Positions 1 through 7,036 of a DNA stretch of 64,000 bases are shown piece after piece. The DNA is from Calothrix sp. PCC 7103 (GTDB lineage Bacteria > Cyanobacteriota > Cyanobacteriia > Cyanobacteriales > Nostocaceae): the NCBI RefSeq assembly GCF_000331305.1, contig NZ_KB217478.1, positions 7,156,317 to 7,220,316 of the forward strand. Direction: 5' to 3'. Within the stretch, counting starts at the first letter, position 1; every line of letters starts with the position of its first letter. The notes beneath the pieces were generated by a model. That model had not been told where the DNA came from and did no database searches. It worked only from the letters and a program-made list of their open reading frames with translations. Position numbers and translations under genes: made by a program.

Positions 1-1
1 A

Positions 2-868
2 ACTTTAGACAATTTAACTAGCTGGCTACAACAAGCCAGCCAAACTCCTAAGAAAGAAATATTAATGTATTTTACAGGACATGGAATTCCTAACGAACAA
101 GATTTAAATAATAATGCGTTGACGCTTTGGAACCGCCAATCAATGAGCGTTAAAGAATTTTCGACGATGCTCGATAAAATGCCACAAGAAACACCTGTAG
201 CGGTAGTAATGGCGCAATGTTTTTCTGGTTCTTTTGCCAATTTTATTTATACTGGGGGTAATCCACAGCGTCCAGTTGCGCTACAAACACGGTGTGGTTT
301 CTTTGCGACTATTAAAACACGACCTTCGGTAGGATGTACACCACTTGTTAACGAAGCCGATTACAAAGATTATAGTTCAAGCTTCTTTGCTGGGTTAAGC
401 GGTAAAAATCGGATTGGACAGCCTGTAGCTTCAGCCGATTATAACAAAGATAATAAAGTTTCTTATGCTGAGGCTCATGCTTTTGCTAAAGTTGATGAGC
501 AAACAATGGATTTACCTATTTCTACTTCAGAATCTTGGCTGCAATCAAAAGCTAGCTCTGAAGATATAGAAAGAATAATGCAGCAACCGATAAGCGAAAT
601 TATTAGAACTGCACGTCCAGAGCAAAAGTATGTAGTTAATTCGATAGTAAAAATGTTTAACTGGAATGCTAGCAAGTCTTATGGTGATAATTACGACCAG
701 TTAAGAGCTTCGGAGTATGATACCGAAGAGGAGCAAGCTTATCTTAAACGCTTGGGTATGGAACTTGTAGATATCAGCATGGAAAATAATATTCGTAAAT
801 CTAGTAATCAGCAGCAAATTGCAATTTTGAATAAGCTGCTTAAATGTGAAAGTTCGGCACCGCGTTAG
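2..868 (+). CDS. Caspase-like (C13/C14-type) peptidase, 5' end outside window
   Basis: The reading frame is open from the first bases of the window, so the N-terminus is missing; the first ATG (position 65) lies inside the fold. The fragment carries a caspase-like dyad: His in YFTGHG (fragment residue about 27) and Cys in AQCFSG (about 73), each after a hydrophobic strand. A 12-residue EF-hand-like loop (DYNKDNKVSYAE) follows around fragment residue 150, which suggests calcium binding. The C-terminal third is helical and unassigned. Clan CD peptidases of this type (caspase, legumain, metacaspase) cleave proteins after particular side chains. The substrate cannot be told from here. The class is fairly secure from the His/Cys motifs; the exact family is not. 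Confidence 0.7.
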   Translation, partial: TLDNLTSWLQQASQTPKKEILMYFTGHGIPNEQDLNNNALTLWNRQSMSVKEFSTMLDKMPQETPVAVVMAQCFSGSFANFIYTGGNPQRPVALQTRCGFFATIKTRPSVGCTPLVNEADYKDYSSSFFAGLSGKNRIGQPVASADYNKDNKVSYAEAHAFAKVDEQTMDLPISTSESWLQSKASSEDIERIMQQPISEIIRTARPEQKYVVNSIVKMFNWNASKSYGDNYDQLRASEYDTEEEQAYLKRLGMELVDISMENNIRKSSNQQQIAILNKLLKCESSAPR

Positions 869-872
869 GTAG

Positions 873-933
873 GGTGCGTGAAAGCTATTTTAATCTATCA
901 TTGTAATGCAATATTAAAGTGCTTTCACGCACC
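873..933. repeat. Inverted repeat GGTGCGTGAAAGC between convergent genes
   Basis: Arms 873-885 and 921-933 are perfect 13-bp inverted copies around a 35-bp loop. The repeat fills the gap between the caspase-like gene and the convergent minus-strand gene and abuts the latter's stop codon. It may terminate both transcripts. A related pair (GGTGCGTGACGC) lies at 18815-18872, so this is a dispersed repeat family. Confidence 0.75.
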
Positions 934-1353
934 TTACGTGTTAAATATTTCTAGTATTTGGCGACAAATTTGTTTGAGTCGTTCTCCTACTTGTTCGGAT
1001 GGCATGGTGGCGCCTACAAATTTCCAGTTTTCTACCGTAGAAAGGCGCCAAGCTTCACCGCGATGGTCGAAACCAGCGACTTCAACACCCACACAAAAAC
1101 GCGAATTAGTTTCTGGGTCTAAGTGCAAACGAATTTGAAACAGTAAACTGCGAACACGCCACGACCGACTAATACCGGGAAAATGAAAACCAATATCAAT
1201 TGAGTCAGGGTCAATTAACTCGCGAGTGTCGGGGTCATTGTGCCAAGGCTTAAGGTCAGATTTTGCATCTGGAAATTCGCGCTTGAATAAATTAACTACC
1301 GTGGCTATTTTACTGGTGAATTCAAGACTGGTTGCCATTTCAGCTGCGTTCAC
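934..1353 (-). CDS. Conserved-looking hypothetical protein (139 aa)
   Basis: No function is recognised. The protein is soluble, without a signal peptide or membrane segment. It alternates charged helices with a central strand-rich part (residues about 50-110) containing several Trp and Phe. The start is a GTG at 1351-1353, supported by a perfect GGAGG ribosome binding site at 1361-1365, seven bases upstream; the next Met is at residue 6. The gene converges on the caspase-like gene and shares its hairpin repeat. It is probably a real gene because of the ribosome binding site and the open frame. Confidence 0.65.
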   Translation of the reverse strand: MNAAEMATSLEFTSKIATVVNLFKREFPDAKSDLKPWHNDPDTRELIDPDSIDIGFHFPGISRSWRVRSLLFQIRLHLDPETNSRFCVGVEVAGFDHRGEAWRLSTVENWKFVGATMPSEQVGERLKQICRQILEIFNT

Positions 1354-1365
1354 GAATTATCCTCC

Positions 1366-1728
1366 ATTCTTAATGCATCAATGATTCCCGAATTTGTGGT
1401 TACACTAAACTTGCTTTATTGGTGTTACAGCTTAACAATACTACACAAAGAAATCAACTTAAAAATTAGCACTTTATAATATTTGTGTCCTTAGTTGTAT
1501 TTTTTGACACTTTTGATACAAAAATTTTTGAGTTCTAGAGGCTTATTGAGCAATTATACTCAATTTGACTTGCAAGTGATAAAAGTTGCCAGTTTTGTAG
1601 TATGTAAGTTGTGAGCTAGTAAAATCAAGTATGTTCATAAAACAAGAATTACCAATAAGCACTCGTAAACAAGCCCACTCCGATCTAAAATGACAACTGT
1701 TATATGGCTATCAAATCGTATGCAGCTT
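1366..1728. other. Intergenic region upstream of psbQ
   Basis: AT-rich spacer between the divergent hypothetical gene and psbQ. It must hold the promoters of both. I see no clear sigma-70 pair, repeat or RNA gene. An in-frame extension of psbQ (ATG at 1690) lies at its right end and is discussed with psbQ. Confidence 0.4.
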
Positions 1729-2196
1729 ATGGCGCGTCAACGGAGCATCATTTCTCTAATACTGGTATTTTTGGCAACTTTCTTAATGAGTTGTGGTGGA
1801 CCCACCGTTGCCACTCCACCTCCTACCTATACGCAAGCGCAACTAGAAAAGATTCAGGGATATTTAACTGATATCAAAGCAGTACGTGAGCGTAAATCAG
1901 AACTTGGAGAGTTAATTGACTCTAAACAATGGATTAAGGTGGGTAATTTTATACATGGACCAATGGCGGAAGCGCGTTTGGACATGACATATATTGTTCC
2001 TAACTTGCTGCCATCTGAACAGGCGCCTGCGCGTAAAGTTGCACGCGATGTGTTCGACCACTTAGTCAAAGTTGACCAAGCAGCTTCTTCTGGTAATCAG
2101 CTTGTTGCTGCCAGCAACTTTGAAGGGGTATATTCGGATATTGACAAATTCCTGAATTTAATGCCGTCTAAGCTTAATTCTGCTGAAGAAGGTTAA
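1729..2196 (+). CDS. psbQ: Photosystem II lipoprotein PsbQ (CyanoQ)
   Basis: CyanoQ is a lumenal lipoprotein attached to photosystem II that stabilises the oxygen-evolving side. The N-terminus has a short basic stretch, a hydrophobic segment and a lipobox LMSC at residues 19-22 (from the 1729 start), followed by Gly-Gly and a Pro-rich linker. The four-helix-bundle region contains the family signatures FIHGPMAEARLDM and DIDKFLNLMP, which match cyanobacterial PsbQ as I know it. In-frame ATGs also occur at 1690 and 1720. I prefer 1729 because MARQRSIISLILVFL resembles the usual N-terminus and directly precedes the lipobox. It appears monocistronic, with a hairpin just downstream. Confidence 0.9.
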   Translation: MARQRSIISLILVFLATFLMSCGGPTVATPPPTYTQAQLEKIQGYLTDIKAVRERKSELGELIDSKQWIKVGNFIHGPMAEARLDMTYIVPNLLPSEQAPARKVARDVFDHLVKVDQAASSGNQLVAASNFEGVYSDIDKFLNLMPSKLNSAEEG

Positions 2197-2210
2197 TCTG
2201 GAATAAAGGG

Positions 2211-2230
2211 GCTAGGGATTAGTCCCTAGT
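2211..2230 (+). terminator. Hairpin after psbQ
   Basis: CTAGGGA (2212-2218) pairs perfectly with TCCCTAG (2223-2229) over a four-base loop, 15 bases after the psbQ stop and before the next gene. The following bases are pyrimidine-rich (TCTCTTACTCTC), not a pure T run, so it is a plausible but not classical intrinsic terminator. Confidence 0.5.
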
Positions 2231-2246
2231 CTCTTACTCTCAAATC

Positions 2247-3362
2247 ATGTACATAGCAATTATTGGATGTGGCGTTGTTGGCGCCGCAATAGCATACGAA
2301 CTGAGTCAAGTTCCGGGATTAAAAATTACAGTTTTCGATCCATTACCGCCAGCAAAAGCTTCAACAGGGGCGGCATTAGGTGTATTAATGGGCATTATTA
2401 GCCACAAGACCAAGGGTAAAGCGTGGCGAATTCGAGAACAGAGTATTGCGACTTACGAAGAGTGGGTTCCCAAGCTAGAGGCTGTTTCTGGGCGTAAAAT
2501 ACCTTTTAATCGTCAGGGAATCTTGATGTTACTAACTCCTGAAGAAATTTCTAAAGGGGAATCACAATGGGAAAATTTAGCAGCAATTCGTGCTAAACAA
2601 GGTTGGCAGTTAGAAGTATGGGACACAGCAAAACTCAAGCAAGTATGTCCACATCTAAATACTGAACAAATTATTGGCGCCGTATATTCACCATGTGACC
2701 GTCAACTCGACCCAACGACATTGACATTAGCTTTGGTAGATGCAGCGATGTCAAATGGTGTCAGTTTCAAATTTGGTGTAGAAGTTAATGGGTTTAGTCC
2801 TCTAAGTATGAACTCAGAAGAAGTGTGTCAATATGTCGAGACAAGCGCAGGTAAAATATTCGTAGACAAACTGATTATATCTGCTGGACTAGGTTCAACT
2901 GTTTTAACAGCGCAGTTAAATCAAAAAATCGATATTCGTCCTGTATTAGGGCAAGCTATACATTTTCATGTTGGACACGCGCTTGGCAACCCAGATTTTC
3001 AGCCAGCGATTACAGGCGATGATGTCCATATTGTTCCATGTGGCGCCGGCATTGTACCCGCAACAGATTATTGGGTAGGCGCCACTGTAGAGTTTCCCAA
3101 CACAGAAGGATATAGCTTACCTCCCGACGTTGAATTATTAGAGTCAGTCAAACAGCAAGCTATATCTTTTTGTCCCGAACTTAAAAACGCGACTATTACG
3201 CGCACATGGTCAGGTTTACGTCCCCGTCCCGAAGGGCGCCCTGCCCCAATTATTGAAAAACTACCTGGGTATAGTAATATTCTTGTTGCTACAGGACATT
3301 ATCGTAACGGTGTTTTACTGGCGCCTGCGACTGCGGTAACAATTCGTGAGATGATTATTTAA
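2247..3362 (+). CDS. FAD-dependent oxidoreductase, D-amino-acid/glycine oxidase (ThiO-like) family
   Basis: Members of this family oxidise amines of amino acids such as glycine or D-amino acids with FAD; ThiO does so for thiamine thiazole synthesis. The protein begins with a Rossmann dinucleotide motif, IIGCGVVGAAIAYEL (residues 4-18), with an acidic residue ending the second strand (VFDP). The C-terminal FAD-binding segment contains WSGLRPRPEGRPAPII and GHYRNGVLLAPATA, typical of the DAO/ThiO group. Length (371 aa) is normal. It follows psbQ by 50 bp but is separated from it by a hairpin. The substrate is not certain; no thiamine genes are adjacent, so I give no symbol. Confidence 0.8.
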   Translation: MYIAIIGCGVVGAAIAYELSQVPGLKITVFDPLPPAKASTGAALGVLMGIISHKTKGKAWRIREQSIATYEEWVPKLEAVSGRKIPFNRQGILMLLTPEEISKGESQWENLAAIRAKQGWQLEVWDTAKLKQVCPHLNTEQIIGAVYSPCDRQLDPTTLTLALVDAAMSNGVSFKFGVEVNGFSPLSMNSEEVCQYVETSAGKIFVDKLIISAGLGSTVLTAQLNQKIDIRPVLGQAIHFHVGHALGNPDFQPAITGDDVHIVPCGAGIVPATDYWVGATVEFPNTEGYSLPPDVELLESVKQQAISFCPELKNATITRTWSGLRPRPEGRPAPIIEKLPGYSNILVATGHYRNGVLLAPATAVTIREMII

Positions 3363-3395
3363 TAAAACTAAAATACAAGCAGCACATAAAAAACC

Positions 3396-4247
3396 GTGTC
3401 AATAGCAGAAAAAAAGATAAAAATCGACTCATTAGAATGGTTTTACCGCGAATCTGAACCCATTGGTCGCAGTGATTTATTACCTGTAATATTACTACAT
3501 GGGTTAGTATCACAAAGTTACAGTTGGCGAAATATTTTACCAGCATTAGCACAGCAGGGTACCCATGCAATAGCACCAGATTGGATTGGATACGGGTTTT
3601 CATCTAAACCAGAAAAACGTGATTTTGCGTATACACCCGATGCATTTATTACTGCATTAGAAAAATTTATCACAGAATTAAAGCTTGAAAGATTTTCTTT
3701 AGTCGTTCAGGGTTTTCTAGGTTCAGTTGGCTTACAATACGCTTTACGTCACCCTGAGCAAATCGCTAATATAGCAATTTTGAATGCACCAATTTCTCAA
3801 AGTGCCAAAGTACCTTGGAAAATTCAGCAAATGGGTTTACCCTTGGCAGGTGAAATGATGACCCAAGACCCATTGTTAGTTGATAGAACATTAGAAGGTG
3901 GCGCCCGTTATCGTATCGATGACCAACATTTAGATATTTATCGTAAACCATATTTAAAAAGTTCATCATCAGGACGCGCGCTTTTAGCAACTATTCGTAA
4001 CTTGCAATTAGATAAAGCCATGCAAGAAATCGAAACTGGATTTAAAGAATGGAAGCAACCAGTATTAGTACAATGGGGAGCAATAGACCCTTGGTTATCT
4101 GTAGATATGGCAGAAACATTTGCTAAAGCTACACCCGATAGAGAGTTAGTAAAACTTAATAACGTCGGTCACTATCCGCAAGAACACTACCACGAAACCA
4201 TCTTACAAGACTTACTACCATTCATGCGACGCTCAGAAAAATCTTAA
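3396..4247 (+). CDS. Alpha/beta-hydrolase-fold protein with an altered nucleophile elbow
   Basis: The fold is clear: the oxyanion-loop strand ILLHGL (residues 32-37), WIGYGFSSKP after strand 4, an acid position in WGAIDPW and a C-terminal NVGHYPQEH histidine. At the nucleophile elbow (residues about 103-109) the sequence reads VVQGFLG. The Ser/Asp/Cys position of the usual Sm-x-Nu-x-Sm pattern is therefore Phe107. The protein may be non-catalytic, or use another residue. The start is a GTG, and the gene lies 33 bp after the flavoenzyme on the same strand, so the two may be cotranscribed. Length (283 aa) is typical of epoxide-hydrolase or dehalogenase-like proteins. Confidence 0.78.
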   Translation: MSIAEKKIKIDSLEWFYRESEPIGRSDLLPVILLHGLVSQSYSWRNILPALAQQGTHAIAPDWIGYGFSSKPEKRDFAYTPDAFITALEKFITELKLERFSLVVQGFLGSVGLQYALRHPEQIANIAILNAPISQSAKVPWKIQQMGLPLAGEMMTQDPLLVDRTLEGGARYRIDDQHLDIYRKPYLKSSSSGRALLATIRNLQLDKAMQEIETGFKEWKQPVLVQWGAIDPWLSVDMAETFAKATPDRELVKLNNVGHYPQEHYHETILQDLLPFMRRSEKS

Positions 4248-4282
4248 AGGATGTGTTTTTCAATGTCATGCTAATTTGAAAA

Positions 4283-4358
4283 TGTCATGCTGAACGCAGT
4301 GAAGCATCTAGATTCTACCCTTTGGGAAAACTCCGTTTACGCTACGCTCAGAATGACA
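4283..4358. repeat. Interspersed inverted repeat (TGTCATGCTGA / TCAGAATGACA)
   Basis: TGTCATGCTGA (4283-4293) and TCAGAATGACA (4348-4358) are near-perfect inverted arms enclosing the stretch AACGCAGTGAAGCATC. This is a sequence type I know as a dispersed short repeat in many cyanobacterial and other genomes. It sits directly before the Rpn-like fragment and may be a recombination site. Confidence 0.55.
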
Positions 4359-4421
4359 ATTTAATCTTTTAGAGATTAAGGAAGCGATACCAAAATACCC
4401 ACTCGCTTCAAATCAAAATTT

Positions 4422-4952
4422 ATGGGTTTATTAGCGCGTCAGGACTACAAAGTTATTAATCTCTGGGAAATTGACGCGCAGGTAGCCTTTAATGGATTGT
4501 CTTCTCTGCTACCATTTGTACCAATTCTCAAAAATGGTGGTAACGAAGCAACAATTGAGCAAGCATTACGAGTACTGCGTGCTGATGAGCAATTAGAGCA
4601 ATTTGAAATGCTCCTAGGTTTTTTTGCTACATTTGTGTTAGATAGTCCATTAGTACAACGTATAATGAGGTTAGATATGGCAGTACTACGAGAATCTCCT
4701 TGGTATGAGCAAATTCTTAGAGAAGGTCAGCAAATAGGTCAGCAAATAGGAGAAGAAATAGGTGAGCAACGGGGTATTTTATCAGCAATTGAATTAGGAC
4801 TGGAGTTAAAATTCGGCGCCGAAGCATTACAATTAATGGAATCTATTTCTCAAATCTCAGATTTAGAGCAACTTAAAGTAATTAAAGACGCAATTAAAGT
4901 TGTTGTTATTTTGTTCAAAGCGCAGAAGTTCAACTTGGTATACTGCTTTTAA
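4422..4952 (+). pseudogene. Broken Rpn/PD-(D/E)XK transposase-like gene (central part only)
   Basis: This resembles the C-terminal half of cyanobacterial Rpn-family (recombination-promoting nuclease / putative transposase) proteins: NLWEIDAQ, SLLPFVPILKNGG, a segment ending MAVLRESPWYEQILREG, then a QQIGQQIGEEIGEQRG repeat and LELKFG. The N-terminal nuclease core with its catalytic residues is absent, so the copy is 5'-truncated. The 3' end is also wrong. Homology-like sequence stops near residue 158 (about 4900), and the last 18 codons are the antisense of the truncated dpdD. The gene is a remnant joined to the Dpd island by a rearrangement. Confidence 0.65.
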
Positions 4953-5642
4953 TAATGCGATTGTAACGGCAAATGGTTTTTTTAGCTGTAAAAGATTGCC
5001 AATTTCTGGAAGTTGTAGTAATTCATTCCATTGTTCTAACTCTGCTAAAAGTTGCACACGCAAAAATAAAAGATTGAGCGCATCTAAACGGTGTTGGTTA
5101 GCAAGGTACTGTAGTTCTTGTTCTGCACAACTGCGGGTGCCTGCTTGTAGTGCCATATAAAAATCCCGCAGTACTCTACCTGTTGGACGGGGAATTTCTC
5201 TATTATGTTTGACACAGCGCGCGCTTACTTGGCGCATCCGTTCAAGTGCTTGCCAAATTTGAGAGGAATCTCCGTTAAATTTTATTGCATTACCTTGTGT
5301 AAATTCATTAACTGCCTCTTCTATAGGGTCTCGTAAATTTAGTTGTGCGGTTTGTCCCCGATACGTTGAATAAGTTGGGCCGACAAATGCCATTAGTTCT
5401 TCGCTTAAACGACGTAACTGTTTTGGTGAAAAAGCAATGCCATACCAATCTACCTGATTGTTTTTTGGGCGCCAGCATGGAAGGATGGTAGGTTGAGCTT
5501 CACTTTGGGTCAACAACTCTACCCAAGGTCGAATTTTTGCGCTTTTTCCTTCGGTACGCTTAATCTTGTCTAAATCAAATTTATTACTGGCGCCGAAAAA
5601 CTGTTCCAGAAAACGAAGAGTCCTAGCATTGCTTTTATTCAT
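4863..5642 (-). CDS. dpdD: DpdD-like protein, apparently 3'-truncated
   Basis: Dpd systems place 7-deazaguanine bases in host DNA and restrict unmodified DNA; DpdD belongs to the restriction set and its activity is not known. I assign this gene from its place after dpdK (12 bp) in a Dpd-like operon and from segments such as RPTGRVLRDFYMALQAG and RLDALNLLFLRVQLLAELEQWNELL. No enzymatic motif is seen. The last 17 or so residues (Asn-rich, then low-complexity) read into the antisense of the Rpn-like fragment, and 259 aa is short for what I recall of DpdD, so the C-terminal part seems lost. ATG at 5640-5642 is preferred over the adjacent GTG. Confidence 0.55.
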   Translation of the reverse strand: MNKSNARTLRFLEQFFGASNKFDLDKIKRTEGKSAKIRPWVELLTQSEAQPTILPCWRPKNNQVDWYGIAFSPKQLRRLSEELMAFVGPTYSTYRGQTAQLNLRDPIEEAVNEFTQGNAIKFNGDSSQIWQALERMRQVSARCVKHNREIPRPTGRVLRDFYMALQAGTRSCAEQELQYLANQHRLDALNLLFLRVQLLAELEQWNELLQLPEIGNLLQLKKPFAVTIALLKAVYQVELLRFEQNNNNFNCVFNYFKLL

Positions 5643-5654
5643 CACTGTTTTATC

Positions 5655-6164
5655 CTACACAACTCCCCAACGACTGCCAAAAATCAACTGTTGCTCGGCA
5701 ATTACTTGTGGTGATGTATCATAAGTTAACGCTTCCTCGTTTACAGTTATACCGTTATAAGTAAAATTCATAGAACCAGCTAGATAATACCCGTCTCCTA
5801 AAATACCTTTAGAATGAAGTTCCTCTGTACTATGCACTTGACAATTAACACCATCAGTTTTGATTAGAAGTGCTTCTATGAAACTACGGTTATGTTTATC
5901 TGGACGAGTTGCAACATGTACTATGGTTCCTCGCTGAGTCAGGGTAGTAAGAATTTGAGAAAGTAAAATACGCGAACGACTCCAAGACGGTTCCAGGCAC
6001 ATAAACGAATTACTAGTATTATCTATAACTTGGATATCGGATATCCACGGTGAAACAAGCCATATACATTTACTAGGAGTAAGAAGTTCTGCAACGAATA
6101 TAGCTTGCAGCAAGTTAGGAACTTGACGAGAACTTAAGCGAGAGTGAATATACCGAGAAGGCAT
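5655..6164 (-). CDS. dpdK: DpdK, phospholipase-D-like protein of the Dpd cluster
   Basis: A small PLD-superfamily protein (169 aa) with a single HKD motif: H117, K119 and D124 in HSKGILGD, followed by the typical GSMNFTYNG. PLD-fold proteins with one HKD motif usually dimerise to form one active site and include phosphodiesterases and nucleases. In Dpd systems this protein is a candidate DNA nuclease of the restriction set. The N-terminal WLVSPWISD is the usual first strand. It lies 26 bp after the 132-aa gene and just before dpdD. The catalytic residues are intact, unlike its damaged neighbours. The symbol rests on motif plus context. Confidence 0.7.
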   Translation of the reverse strand: MPSRYIHSRLSSRQVPNLLQAIFVAELLTPSKCIWLVSPWISDIQVIDNTSNSFMCLEPSWSRSRILLSQILTTLTQRGTIVHVATRPDKHNRSFIEALLIKTDGVNCQVHSTEELHSKGILGDGYYLAGSMNFTYNGITVNEEALTYDTSPQVIAEQQLIFGSRWGVV

Positions 6165-6190
6165 TTTATTTTATATTTATTTTTTTTAAT

Positions 6191-6589
6191 TTATGGGCGT
6201 AAAAATTCAATAATTACTAAACGCAAGTAGTCTAAATTTCTAATATAAGCTTTCATTTGACCATACTTATCATTACTATCAAAATAAAACTGAGCAACAA
6301 CAGGAATATTAAAAGCATTCATTTCTTGTAACTCAATAATAGCCTCTTGTTCATTTGCAATTTTAGCAGTTGCCTGAATTTGGCTAGCATAACCTCGAAT
6401 ATTTACCGTCAAAAGCTCAATCTGTTCTAATAAACTAAATTCTTCATCCGTACTAGAAAATTGAGACGCAATTTCTTTTCGTTCCTGTTTTGTATGATGA
6501 TAATCATTTGTTAATTGATTTAATAATTGAGTTATATAATTTATTCTGATTTCAGGACTTTGAGTATTTAGCGGTGCTTTAGTCATCAT
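6191..6589 (-). CDS. Small hypothetical protein in the Dpd cluster (132 aa)
   Basis: Not recognised. The first 85 residues are predicted helical and rich in Gln, Glu and Leu, probably a coiled coil. The C-terminal part is strand-and-helix with VAQFYFDSNDKYGQMKAYIRNLDYLRLVIIEF. Its start overlaps the end of the upstream 77-aa gene by 11 bases, so the two are probably translated together. dpdK follows after 26 bp. There is no signal peptide or membrane segment. Its position suggests a Dpd accessory or partner role, but this is inference only. Confidence 0.6.
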   Translation of the reverse strand: MMTKAPLNTQSPEIRINYITQLLNQLTNDYHHTKQERKEIASQFSSTDEEFSLLEQIELLTVNIRGYASQIQATAKIANEQEAIIELQEMNAFNIPVVAQFYFDSNDKYGQMKAYIRNLDYLRLVIIEFLRP

Positions 6590-6812
6590 TCACTCCATAA
6601 GTAACTATTTTTTCAGTACCAAATTTATCAGGTCTTACAATTAAATATTCATTCCCTTTCCGGTAGACTGCTGAACCATCTCGACGATACCCAGATTTCG
6701 GAACCCTTACTGCTCTACTTTTGTTAAAATTATGAGCTTTCCGCAAATACTTAAGTCGGTCGAACTCTTTTCTAGTACCGCTTGGCGCAAGTAAGTATAC
6801 CATTGTAATCAA
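6579..6812 (-). CDS. Small basic hypothetical protein in the Dpd cluster (77 aa)
   Basis: Not recognised. The sequence is basic (many Lys and Arg) with KYLRKAHNFNKSRAVRVPKSGYRRDGSAVYRKG, which would suit nucleic-acid binding. An internal Met at residue 4 (6803) is an equally good start. It overlaps the 132-aa gene by 11 bases. It is separated from dpdJ by a 224-bp gap with a palindromic repeat, so it may start a second transcript that includes dpdK and dpdD. Confidence 0.5.
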   Translation of the reverse strand: MITMVYLLAPSGTRKEFDRLKYLRKAHNFNKSRAVRVPKSGYRRDGSAVYRKGNEYLIVRPDKFGTEKIVTYGVNDD

Positions 6813-6982
6813 CGAAAATGCTGCGGTTTATAACCCTTAAAAAAGGTCTATACATTTACGCCGTTGTGTACTAGAAGCATGGTCTAGAATACTATGAGAT
6901 ACAGTGATATAAGTCGAAGGTTATATACTGCCTTATTTCGGCAACTTCTACCTTTGTATATCCAAGGCTTTATATCAAAAAT

Positions 6983-7029
6983 GTTGGGTTGAGGAACGTA
7001 AACGTAGTTTTCCCGAAGGGAGACCCAAC
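6983..7029. repeat. GTTGGGT...ACCCAAC palindromic repeat
   Basis: GTTGGGT (6983-6989) and ACCCAAC (7023-7029) bracket a GAGGAACG-type core. Relatives occur at 31496-31525, 35250-35279, 36153-36180 and 37332-37362. This copy lies just after the dpdJ stop and could act as a terminator or boundary element. Confidence 0.65.
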
Positions 7030-7036
7030 CTACGGT

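Noticed and set aside
878-1138. Plus-strand open frame opposite the 139-aa gene
   Set aside because: It is the antisense of a gene with a GGAGG site and a better start; its sequence is biased and protein-like features are lacking.
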